Source: a virus. Taken from it: a DNA stretch of 30,820 nt. How positions within the stretch are numbered: position 1 is the stretch's first letter; every line of letters starts with the position of its first letter. Positions 17,662-24,242 of this stretch are shown in pieces. The translations under genes were made by a program, and so were the position numbers. The notes beneath the pieces were generated by a model. It saw only the letters and a program-made list of their open reading frames with translations, searched no databases and was not told where the DNA came from. The DNA is taken from positions 1 through 30,820 of the IMG/VR virus record IMGVR_UViG_3300008107_001532; one strand, written 5' to 3'.

Positions 17662-18981
17662 TTAGCCTCCGTTCAAATCAAAAATAAGAGAGTCTTTTAC
17701 AAGCTCCATATAACATTCATGTTTATCTGGTTTAATGTTATGGTTAATCGCACATATAATATATGTACCAGAGAACATCTTGTCCTCAATGCTTTGAGCA
17801 CTATCTGTCTCATTTGCTGGTTCAATAGAAGGTAACTGTACTGTCACTTTCATACCAACAGTATAATCAGTTCTACCGCTAACTTTAATCTGCAATTTAA
17901 ATCCCTCGAACTGTTTCATCATTGATATACGGGAAAGATTGTTCTTGGTGTTTGTAATATCTCCAAACCCATTATAGATGCCGTAATGTTTTGGCTCTAC
18001 AATCTGAACTGCAGAAGTAGATGTTGCTAGATTTTTACTCCATATAGGATACTTGTTTAGGTGTGGATGTTTTTCCCAATCAGTTGGAGCATAGTAAACT
18101 GTACTAGAGTATTTCTTGGTAACCAAATCATGCGTAGTCATACGTGAACCATACATACCGTTGGCAACTCTATCAATAAAGTTGAAACCAACTGGTAATT
18201 TGTAATCATGAATACGAGTATAGTCGTAGTTCAAATCTTTAGTTGAAGAACCACTAGTTTCTATATTACGGTCTTTGGCTGAATATGTAAAATTTTGAGC
18301 AACAGGTTGTAAATTGTACAAATAGTTTGGTGTAGAAAATACGAAACCATCTCTGTTCTCGAAAAATAAATAATTGGAACGCATATCATTTTGTGCTGCT
18401 TTGGTGACAAACAATAGACAACGTGATGGGTTCCAATTAGATGCAATAAATTTAATCTTGTTAGTAGTAGGTTCTTTAATAACAATTTTCTTGGCGGATC
18501 TCATACCGTCATCACTACTGACTAATTTATCAACCAAGTCAGATGGTGACCCCTCAAATGCTCTTGAAAATCTTATGTTCATATCTACCAATGCCTCGAT
18601 ACTGATAAAGTGTAGAGTATAGTATACTGCCTTTTCTTTATGCTTATATCGATCAGTCATTTTGTAGATGTAAAACTTGCCAGTAATTTTCTTTCCGTCC
18701 TCACTAAAGGTTGGTGTTCTTAAGTCTAACTCAAGATATTCTTCACCAATAAATGGGAAGAAGTTAATTAGGTCAAGAGAATCATCAAGAACGATGTTAC
18801 CAGAAGTAAATGTCTGAAACATGTCCTCATAAATTTGAATCTGCATCATTTGATTCACTACATCAAGTTTCACACCTTTACTTGATGTGATGACAATTTT
18901 CTCAACAGTTATATCCCCAGCACTTCTAAGAATGTTGGGGTCACGTAAAATTTTGTTATTTTTATTTTCAGATTCTGCCAT
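17662..18981 (-). CDS. 27: Baseplate hub subunit, gp27-like
   Basis: A 439-residue protein directly upstream of gp5, the place expected for the hub ring (gp27) that carries the gp5 spike; T4 gp27 has 391 residues. After a charged N-terminal 30 residues it shows the pattern IQIYEDMFQTFTSGNIVLDD, then FFPFIGEEYLELDLRTP and KFYIYKMTDRYKHK, which fits the two tube-like barrels of hub proteins (gpD/VgrG-N/gp27 type). The C-terminal GMKVTVQLP...DKMFSGTYIICAINHNI matches the usual end of this family. Similarity to T4 gp27 is weak at the residue level, so the call depends on pattern plus neighbours. A 2-base gap separates it from gp53 upstream. Confidence 0.75.
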   Translation of the reverse strand: MAESENKNNKILRDPNILRSAGDITVEKIVITSSKGVKLDVVNQMMQIQIYEDMFQTFTSGNIVLDDSLDLINFFPFIGEEYLELDLRTPTFSEDGKKITGKFYIYKMTDRYKHKEKAVYYTLHFISIEALVDMNIRFSRAFEGSPSDLVDKLVSSDDGMRSAKKIVIKEPTTNKIKFIASNWNPSRCLLFVTKAAQNDMRSNYLFFENRDGFVFSTPNYLYNLQPVAQNFTYSAKDRNIETSGSSTKDLNYDYTRIHDYKLPVGFNFIDRVANGMYGSRMTTHDLVTKKYSSTVYYAPTDWEKHPHLNKYPIWSKNLATSTSAVQIVEPKHYGIYNGFGDITNTKNNLSRISMMKQFEGFKLQIKVSGRTDYTVGMKVTVQLPSIEPANETDSAQSIEDKMFSGTYIICAINHNIKPDKHECYMELVKDSLIFDLNGG

Positions 18982-18983
18982 AA

Positions 18984-19511
18984 TTATGCAACCTTAGGAA
19001 TTAATCCTTGGGTAAAAGCTCCATCATATTCTCTTAAAATTTGTTGTAGTAAAGAAGGCTTGATAAGTTTAATTCTAGCCTTACGTTCATTGCGTGCATA
19101 TTCATAGTCTGCATTACTTACAGAGGTTGCCCCAGGATAATCAGAGTTAACTATTAAGCCATCATATACGTAATGGCGTACAGCATTTCTGTTGGCACCA
19201 TACAACTTATCGATGTGAACTTCCAAAGCTGCTGCGCTTAAAGGAAAGTCATCAATATAATCAAACCTTTCATTGCTCATCATAATAACCCAATGATAAA
19301 GAGGGCTACCGTAAACTTTCTCAGAAATGATTTCTGGAGTTTCACCGTCTTGAATATGATAGTAGTCATATAGAACAACGTTGGATAGAACTTCTTTTCT
19401 AATGCGAACGTTGTGCGTAATATCTCTAATAACCATCAAAGTAGATGGATCATTTACTCCACCAACTTTGAAGTCGTAATAGATCTGAGGAAATTTTGTA
19501 AAGTATGTCAT
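18984..19511 (-). CDS. 53: Baseplate wedge subunit gp53
   Basis: Homologue of T4 gp53 (196 residues; 175 here), a wedge protein with a LysM-like fold that clamps the gp6-gp25-gp7 core round the hub. The diagnostic segment is YYHIQDGETPEIISEKVYGSP followed by LYHWVIMMSNERFDYIDDFPL near residues 50-90, matching T4 YYIKGSPRPEELANAIYGNP and QLYWVLLMCNDNYDP. The C-terminal LIKPSLLQQILREYDGAF resembles the last helix of gp53. The start overlaps the gp48 stop (TAATG) with AAGGG 8 bases upstream, so its translation is coupled to gp48. Confidence 0.92.
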   Translation of the reverse strand: MTYFTKFPQIYYDFKVGGVNDPSTLMVIRDITHNVRIRKEVLSNVVLYDYYHIQDGETPEIISEKVYGSPLYHWVIMMSNERFDYIDDFPLSAAALEVHIDKLYGANRNAVRHYVYDGLIVNSDYPGATSVSNADYEYARNERKARIKLIKPSLLQQILREYDGAFTQGLIPKVA

Positions 19512-20563
19512 TACATGCCCTTGTCGATAGAATCTTTTGTCAATAGAGCCAACTCTAAGAACGTCATGTCTACGTTAATTTGCATTGGAGTACCATCTGA
19601 AAAGGCATTGAACTGCCCTTGTGGTGTGTAGTTTACGTTCATCTCTTTTAAAACGCAAGACGTGTGCTTATGTAAATTGGTGTTCTCGCTACCACCGTTG
19701 TAGTAGATAATATCAAATTCTGAAGGGTAAGTATACAAAAAACCTTTATCGTCTTTAAACTCTGGATGCATGTGGTACTTAAACGCATGAATAATTTCCA
19801 TAACCTTATTAGCTTCAGTGCTACTCTTAGGATAGAACTGATAGTTAAATTGAAAGGAACGATAGTCAACACCTTTAAACACTTGTTCTTTTCTTGGGTT
19901 AGCAGCAACACCACCGCCACGAGCAATGGCACCTGCGCCTGGAGTTCCAGCGCTGATAGCTAAGTTAGCAGCAATACTTCTAACTGTATTTGATGCTTTA
20001 GATAGATCTCCTGTGACAGCATTCTTTAATGCCTCACCACCTTCCATCATTGCAATTAAGTTACCCATACTTTCTTCTTCCCACTGCATACCGTAACGAA
20101 TACCAACTTGGTTCGGCATGTAAAGCGCAATGGCTGTCTCAAGTCTTTTAGTTGCACGTGTTAACGTACCGTTTGTTGGGATGGCTGCTGCGCCAGCTGC
20201 AGAAATACCACCTGCTACTAGTCCGCTCGTCCCTGCAACGTTACCAGCAACCAAACCCATAATACCAGCGCCAGTGACAGCTTCTCCCTTAGTATAATCT
20301 TTTCCATGTAACTCACCAGCTTCTCTTGGAGGGACGTCTGCTGCTGAAATAGTTTTGGCACCAGATTGATCCAGCTTACCACCTTCGGCAACGTTGATGA
20401 AGAAAATAACATAGTTTCCGCCATACGCAGTTCGATTAGACAACAAATCCGATGGATAGGTGTGTTGATCCTTGTTATATTTGTCATTACTACGGCTCTC
20501 TTGCTTGCGAACTGCAGCTCTAGTGCCTGTAGCTGGATCTTTTGGAGTTGTCTGTTCTGCCAT
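19511..20563 (-). CDS. 48: Baseplate tail tube cap gp48
   Basis: A 350-residue protein of the gp48/gp54 tube-initiation family. The C-terminal HTSCVLKEMNVNYTPQGQFN and GTPMQINVDMTFLELALLTKD align with T4 gp48 GPCQIQSIRFDKTPNGNFNG and PSTFTLEITMREIITLN. Residues about 235-275 (YRSFQFNYQFYPKSSTEANK ... IIHAFKYHMHPEF) form the tube-domain core common to tube and baseplate-tube proteins. A Gly/Ala-rich middle (95-135 and 190-222) is typical of the flexible insert. The second family member, gp54, is on the other strand at 21661-22440, so this copy is the gp48 equivalent. It is the first gene of the leftward baseplate operon, behind an AATAAATA element. Confidence 0.85.
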   Translation of the reverse strand: MAEQTTPKDPATGTRAAVRKQESRSNDKYNKDQHTYPSDLLSNRTAYGGNYVIFFINVAEGGKLDQSGAKTISAADVPPREAGELHGKDYTKGEAVTGAGIMGLVAGNVAGTSGLVAGGISAAGAAAIPTNGTLTRATKRLETAIALYMPNQVGIRYGMQWEEESMGNLIAMMEGGEALKNAVTGDLSKASNTVRSIAANLAISAGTPGAGAIARGGGVAANPRKEQVFKGVDYRSFQFNYQFYPKSSTEANKVMEIIHAFKYHMHPEFKDDKGFLYTYPSEFDIIYYNGGSENTNLHKHTSCVLKEMNVNYTPQGQFNAFSDGTPMQINVDMTFLELALLTKDSIDKGM

Positions 20564-20572
20564 GTTTCTGGA

Positions 20573-20601
20573 TCTCTAAATAGAAAAAGTTGTTATTTAT
20601 T
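20573..20601. promoter_or_regulatory. Divergent late-promoter-like elements between gp48 and gp4
   Basis: The 52-base gap between the two divergent structural operons holds two elements. AATAAATA on the minus strand (20594-20601) leaves 30 bases to the gp48 ATG. TCTAAATA on the plus strand (20573-20580), one base from T4 TATAAATA, leaves 35 bases to the gp4 ATG. No sigma70 -35 box stands in front of either, which is normal for late promoters read with gp55/gp33-type factors. The geometry supports a face-to-face late promoter pair; function is inferred. Confidence 0.45.
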
Positions 20602-20615
20602 CGATAGAGTTATTT

Positions 20616-21053
20616 ATGTATCATAAAAGAAGATATGTTCCAATACACCCTGAAAAGTATAAAGGTGACCCAACAAATATAGTTATGAGGTCGAGTTGGG
20701 AGACTAAATTCGCAATTTGGTGTGATCACAATCCAAATATTCTCTCTTGGTCTTCTGAGGAAACTATTGTTCCGTACCGATGTCCAATGAGAAAGACTAT
20801 CCATCGTTATTTTATAGATTTCAGAATCCAAGTGAAAAACCGTCAGGGATTATTGGCTACCTATCTTGTAGAGATAAAACCACTAAAGCAAACCCAGCCA
20901 CCAGCATTCCCTGGACGTCAAACTCAAAGGTATCTGAAAGAGTCTGCTACTTTTATGCTAAATCAGGCTAAATGGGCAGCAGCAAAGACATGGGCAACTG
21001 ACAGAGGTTGGAAGTTTATCATCATTACTGAAAAAGAACTCGGATTGAAGTAA
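20616..21053 (+). CDS. 4: Head completion protein gp4 (nuclease-like)
   Basis: Homologue of T4 gp4 (also gp50/65), needed to finish DNA-filled heads before tail joining. The 145 residues align from end to end: YVPIHPEKYKGDP (T4 WVPKNISKYRGDP), RSSWETKFAIWCDHNPNILSW (T4 RSNWEKFFFEWLDKNPEIIAW), HRYFIDFRIQ, VEIKPLKQTQPP (T4 IEIKPKKETQPP), and AKWAAAKTWATDRGWKFIIIT. E29, D68 and E86-x-K88 form an E...D...ExK arrangement of the PD-(D/E)XK/TnsA type, so a nuclease fold is likely. The chosen ATG gives the same N-terminal length as T4. First gene of the rightward operon. Confidence 0.93.
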   Translation: MYHKRRYVPIHPEKYKGDPTNIVMRSSWETKFAIWCDHNPNILSWSSEETIVPYRCPMRKTIHRYFIDFRIQVKNRQGLLATYLVEIKPLKQTQPPAFPGRQTQRYLKESATFMLNQAKWAAAKTWATDRGWKFIIITEKELGLK

Positions 21054-21059
21054 TAAATA
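21052..21059 (+). promoter_or_regulatory. AATAAATA octamer before the gp2-like gene
   Basis: Plus-strand AATAAATA begins over the gp4 stop codon and ends 5 bases before the next ATG (21065). It is identical to the octamers before gp48, gp25 and the DUF4815 gene. If it is a promoter, the transcript would be almost leaderless; otherwise it is an AU-rich initiation region. Confidence 0.25.
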
Positions 21060-21064
21060 TATTT

Positions 21065-21664
21065 ATGGCAAATACTAGAAAATCATTTAAAGATGTCTTT
21101 GATAAATACAAATACGACCGTACAGCTGTTACGAAGTCGAGAAGTTGGTTTCAAGGACAAATTGCTCTTCTCCGAACCGAGAAGGTAACTCCCGCACAAC
21201 TGTTGAGGGCAGATAAAACTGCTCTTCGACCAAGAGTTATGCCTGGTTTTTTATACATGTTTGTATACGATCCAAAGACCAAGGCAACTCTACCTTACTA
21301 TGATACCTTTCCGCTAGTGTTTCCTTTTGCAAAAACACCAAACGGATTTCTTGGTTTGAATATGCACTACTTGCCGTACCCACTTCGTATCATGTTGTTG
21401 GATAGACTTATGCTTTATGCAAACAATAAGAACCTAGATGAAGTCACAAGACTAAAGTTAAGTTGGCAGCTATTGGCTAACACATCAAGACTGGCGCTGG
21501 CTCAGCCTTGCGTTAAAGAATACCTAGTTGATCATGTTAGATCGCAGTTCAGAAAAATAGAAGCTGAAGATTGGATGACAGCAATGATGCTACCAGTCGA
21601 ACAGTTCAAGAAAGCCACTACCACCAAAGTGTGGGCAGATAGCAGGAAGAAACTTACCAAATGA
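21065..21664 (+). CDS. Conserved T4-like structural protein, possible DNA end protector (gp2-like)
   Basis: A 199-residue protein with the family pattern PGFLYMFVYDPKTKATLPYYD (residues 60-80), FPLVFPF, then GFLGLNMHYLPYPLRIMLLD, and a C-terminal HVRSQFRKIEAEDWMTAMMLP ... VWADSRKK. I recognise this pattern from T4-like phages, where it lies by gp4 and is often listed as a virion or DNA-end-protector protein. In T4, gene 2 also lies next to gene 4. The gp2 assignment therefore rests on position and on recalled annotation, not on a clear match to T4 gp2, which is longer (274). It is basic at both ends. Its last four bases overlap the gp54 start (ATGA). Confidence 0.5.
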   Translation: MANTRKSFKDVFDKYKYDRTAVTKSRSWFQGQIALLRTEKVTPAQLLRADKTALRPRVMPGFLYMFVYDPKTKATLPYYDTFPLVFPFAKTPNGFLGLNMHYLPYPLRIMLLDRLMLYANNKNLDEVTRLKLSWQLLANTSRLALAQPCVKEYLVDHVRSQFRKIEAEDWMTAMMLPVEQFKKATTTKVWADSRKKLTK

Positions 21665-22440
21665 GCCAAGCACCATTACTCCAAGACTTTGTAGCTGAGA
21701 TGCAAAAAGGGGTTGCTAGAAGTAATCGTTACTTCGTAGTAATGCCGAACCGAAACAATTCTAGCAGCTACACCAGCGGAAACAAGCTTCTTGGTTTATA
21801 CTGCGAGAACACACAAATACCTGGATCAACAATACTAACATCACCTTCAAAAATATTTGGCGAAACTAGAGAAGTGCCCTACGAGAGATCGTATGAACCA
21901 ATCAATATGTCGTTCTATGTTGACTCTGATTTTAAAGTGAAAGAATACTTTGATGATTGGCACAATAGTATTTTTGACCCATACACAAGAGCAGGTAACT
22001 ATTACGAAGAGTATGTTAGCAATATTGAATTGTGGGTACACAACGTAGAAGATAAAAGAACTTATGCTCTTACATTATTTGAGTGCTACCCAAAAGCAAT
22101 TAGCCCAATCCAGTTAGATTATGGTTCCAAAGAACTTATGAAACTTCAAGTGACTATGCAGTACAAATATTGGAGAGCAGTTGCTGGTGAGGCAGCAGCA
22201 TCTGAATCAGCATTGGCAAATATTGACAACCCACCAGTACTGGCAGATGGTGATGTGTTTGCTGCTCTCGATATGGATAATATTCTTGGTAACCTTGTTA
22301 CTAACTATTTTCAAGATAGTGGAATGTCTAGTTACGTTAATCAGTTTAATTCTTTTCAAGACAGTTTTAACTCTTTCGCCAAAGACCCAGTAGGTTCATA
22401 CCTCGGTGGATCTTTAGGTGGTGGATTCTCTTTCGGATAA
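21661..22440 (+). CDS. 54: Baseplate tail tube initiator gp54
   Basis: A 259-residue tube-domain protein. Compared with T4 gp54 (320 residues) it keeps an N-terminal ARSNRYFVVMP (T4 QRNNMFSCVF), GETREVPYERSYEPINMSFYV (T4 ITGRELDPLVISFRM), the helix YFDDWHNSIFDPYTR (T4 MQDWVNSVQDPVTG), and YPKAISPIQLDYGSKELMKL with VTMQYKYWR (T4 IPISVSAPELSYDGDNQITTF with VTFAYRVMQ). A Gly/Ser C-terminal tail is also shared. The same fold occurs in the tail tube gp19 (163 residues), but the long C-terminal extension after the tube domain favours gp54. gp54 sits on gp48 and nucleates tube assembly. It is coupled to the upstream gene by a 4-base overlap. Confidence 0.8.
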   Translation: MSQAPLLQDFVAEMQKGVARSNRYFVVMPNRNNSSSYTSGNKLLGLYCENTQIPGSTILTSPSKIFGETREVPYERSYEPINMSFYVDSDFKVKEYFDDWHNSIFDPYTRAGNYYEEYVSNIELWVHNVEDKRTYALTLFECYPKAISPIQLDYGSKELMKLQVTMQYKYWRAVAGEAAASESALANIDNPPVLADGDVFAALDMDNILGNLVTNYFQDSGMSSYVNQFNSFQDSFNSFAKDPVGSYLGGSLGGGFSFG

Positions 22441-22465
22441 TAATAAAAACAAAATGGAGAGTAAG

Positions 22466-22912
22466 ATGGCAGAAGAAATTAAAAGCGAAAGCGAAACGAA
22501 AAAAGAAGATTGGATGAACTCTAAGTGGCGTCCAATGATGGGTTGGATGTACATGGTAGTGTGTATGATGGACATGGTGGTATTTCCAGTATTGTGGAGT
22601 TTGCTACAGGCAACTACCCATGGTTCAGTTAATACACAATGGAACCCACTAACGCTACAAGGTGCTGGTTTATTCCACATCGCCATGGGTGCAGTACTAG
22701 GTATCGCAGCATTCGGTCGTACGCAAGAAAAGATGGCAGGAGCAAACAATGGTGGTATGCAACCTGTGGCACAAAGCGTCATTACAACATATGGAACACC
22801 CCAAGTAGCACCTGCCCCAATCGCTCCACCAACAGTCAGACCAGTACCAAGACAACCAGTACTGGAGTTGGAACCAGACGATCCACCAACAAGAAACACT
22901 AGGAACGATTAA
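22466..22912 (+). CDS. Putative holin-like membrane protein
   Basis: A 148-residue protein with a charged N-terminus (EIKSESETKKEDW), two hydrophobic segments (about residues 24-47, MGWMYMVVCMMDMVVFPVLW, and 62-84, LTLQGAGLFHIAMGAVLGIA) and a cytoplasmic-type proline-rich tail that ends in acidic and Arg residues. The SKWRPMMGW opening and GAVLGIAAFGRTQEK after the last helix fit the small holins of the GTA/3TM holin type in phages of this group. The start is ATG 22466 (GGAGAG 5 to 10 bases upstream) and not the frame-open ATG at 22418, which lies inside gp54. The stop overlaps the gp16 start (TAATG). The holin role is inferred from topology; another membrane role is possible. Confidence 0.55.
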   Translation: MAEEIKSESETKKEDWMNSKWRPMMGWMYMVVCMMDMVVFPVLWSLLQATTHGSVNTQWNPLTLQGAGLFHIAMGAVLGIAAFGRTQEKMAGANNGGMQPVAQSVITTYGTPQVAPAPIAPPTVRPVPRQPVLELEPDDPPTRNTRND

Positions 22913-23337
22913 TGAAAATTAATGATACATTATCCGATGTCTTTGACGTACCAGTTATGCAAGAGACCTCACGTGAATTGATAGATGCAACAACTGGAGA
23001 AGTCATCACAACTGTATCTAACGATATTGTGGGTGATGACTTTAACCACACAAGAGAGAACTTAAGAGCACTTCTGGTAACAGGACAGAAAGCTCTAGAG
23101 CATGCCCTTGAAGTAGCTCAATCATCTGAGCACCCAAGAGCATTTGAAGTAGTAGGTAACTTGATGAAGCAAATGGCTGACGTAAACCAACAACTGTTGG
23201 ACTTACACAACCAGAAGCAGAAAATCGAAGCTCCATCGAAGAAGGACTCTGGTCTTTCTAAGACTGTTAACAACAATCTATTCGTTGGAACGACCGCTGA
23301 CTTGAATAAACTAATTAAAGACATGACTAAAGGATAA
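22912..23337 (+). CDS. 16: Small terminase subunit gp16
   Basis: A 141-residue homologue of T4 gp16 (164), the ring-forming DNA recognition partner of the gp17 packaging motor. Aligned features are DFNHTRENLRALLVTGQKAL (T4 [20 protein letters not shown]), then SSEHPRAFEVVGNLMKQMADVNQQ (T4 [24 protein letters not shown]), and the C-terminal NNLFVGTTADLNKLI (T4 NATVFMGSPTELMDEI). The middle is helical, as expected for the coiled-coil oligomerisation core. It is translationally coupled to the holin-like gene. gp17 does not follow here, unlike in T4. Confidence 0.9.
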   Translation: MKINDTLSDVFDVPVMQETSRELIDATTGEVITTVSNDIVGDDFNHTRENLRALLVTGQKALEHALEVAQSSEHPRAFEVVGNLMKQMADVNQQLLDLHNQKQKIEAPSKKDSGLSKTVNNNLFVGTTADLNKLIKDMTKG

Positions 23338-23343
23338 AATAAA

Positions 23344-24057
23344 ATGGCACTACCGATTCAGAAAACCGCAATATACACACTTACCATTCCTTCTACCAAG
23401 AAGACTGTTAAGTACCGACCGTTCTTAGTTAAAGAACAAAAGTCTTTGTTGATTGCGCAACAAAGCGAAGATACAACCATTATGTTAGATACACTAAAGT
23501 CTCTAATCACAAGTTGTGTTCTTGACAAGATTGAAATAGATGACCTTGCAATGTTTGACATTGAGTACATCTTTTCCCAGATTCGAGCTAAGTCTGTGGG
23601 AGAAACTGTAGATCTTATCTTACGCTGTGACACCTGCGAAGATGAGAAAGCTAAAGTAAAGATTAGTATAGACTTAACTAAGTTAGTTGTAGAGACACCA
23701 GAAGGGCATGATAGAAACATCAAGTTGTTTGATGACGTTGGCGTAATTATGAAGTATCCTTCTCTTGACTTAGTTAAACGACTAGAAAACCTTAGCACAG
23801 AAGATGTTGAAGCAGTGTTTGAAGTTGTTGTCCACTCAATTGACACCATCTACGCTGGCGAAGAAGTTCACTATGCCAAAGATTACACGAAAGATGAGAT
23901 GAATGCGTTTCTTGATAGTCTTACGCAAGATCAGTTCAAGAAGATTCAAGGATTCTTTGAGACAATGCCGTCTCTAGAGAAACGATTAGATTATAAATGT
24001 CCAATGTGTTCCAAAGAACAGTCAGTCTTAGTAAAGGGACTTGACAGTTTTTTTTAA
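23344..24057 (+). CDS. 26: Baseplate hub assembly protein gp26 (T4_baseplate family), 0-frame product
   Basis: A 237-residue member of the T4 base plate gp26 family, needed for assembly of the central hub. Features are an N-terminal beta segment (TAIYTLTIPSTKKTVKYRPF), a helix with KEQKSLLIAQQSED, and two CxxC pairs, C95/C98 (RCDTCEDE) and C219/C222 (KCPMCSKE), that could hold a metal. AAGGAT lies upstream of the ATG inside the gp16 end. Its last codons AGT TTT TTT TAA lie in a run of eight T at 24048-24055. A -1 slip there enters the gp51 frame. In lambda-like and P2-like phages the gene before the tape measure makes two products in exactly this manner, so gp26 may be a tail assembly chaperone equivalent. 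Confidence 0.85.
   Translation: MALPIQKTAIYTLTIPSTKKTVKYRPFLVKEQKSLLIAQQSEDTTIMLDTLKSLITSCVLDKIEIDDLAMFDIEYIFSQIRAKSVGETVDLILRCDTCEDEKAKVKISIDLTKLVVETPEGHDRNIKLFDDVGVIMKYPSLDLVKRLENLSTEDVEAVFEVVVHSIDTIYAGEEVHYAKDYTKDEMNAFLDSLTQDQFKKIQGFFETMPSLEKRLDYKCPMCSKEQSVLVKGLDSFF
24033..24055 (+). promoter_or_regulatory. Candidate -1 programmed frameshift site (gp26 to gp51)
   Basis: The slippery heptamer T TTT TTT (24048-24054) is in register with the gp26 codons and followed at once by the stop TAA. The SD-like tract AAAGGG (24033-24038) ends 9 bases before it, a spacing like that of the dnaX frameshift enhancer. Slippage by -1 reads TTA ATT AAC and continues for 62 codons into gp51. I see no strong stimulatory hairpin downstream. 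Function is inferred. Confidence 0.6.
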
Positions 24058-24242
24058 TTAACCTTTGTCATGAGGATTTGTCCAATTACTATAAGATGAA
24101 CTTCGCCATGATTCAATATCACAAATATGCGCTTAGTGATATTGAAGATATGATTCCGTTTGAGAGAGACGTTTATGTAGCGCTGTTAATCCAGTATCTA
24201 GAAGAAGAAAAACAAAGACAAAAAGAACAGGCTAACCGATGA
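24054..24242 (+). CDS. 51: gp51-like hub assembly catalyst domain, probably expressed as gp26-gp51 frameshift fusion
   Basis: This frame follows gp26 and encodes CHEDLSNYYKMNFAMIQYHK, then ALSDIEDMIPFERDVYVALL and a charged tail LEEEKQRQKEQANR, which I recognise as the gp51 region of distant T4-like phages (gp51 is next to gp26 in T4 too). The conserved part begins upstream of the first ATG (24096), which has no Shine-Dalgarno tract at useful distance and would yield only 48 residues. With -1 slippage in the T run the product is a 299-residue gp26-gp51 fusion (237 + 62). The stop overlaps the start of the next gene (ATGA at 24239-24242), so readers of this frame would feed ribosomes directly into the tape-measure gene. 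Coordinates here are those of the shifted frame. Confidence 0.65.
   Translation, partial: LINLCHEDLSNYYKMNFAMIQYHKYALSDIEDMIPFERDVYVALLIQYLEEEKQRQKEQANR

Noticed and set aside
18365-18372. Fifth AATAAATA copy, plus strand
   Set aside because: Lies inside the gp27-like gene in antisense, with no plus-strand gene behind it; taken as chance.
22414-22899. 161-residue minus-strand reading frame with hydrophobic parts
   Set aside because: Exact antisense of the holin-like gene; the apparent membrane segments arise from complementing its hydrophobic codons.
24041-24046. TTGACA on the plus strand at the gp26 end
   Set aside because: No -10 box at 16-18 bases; the bases belong to the gp26 codons before the slippery run.
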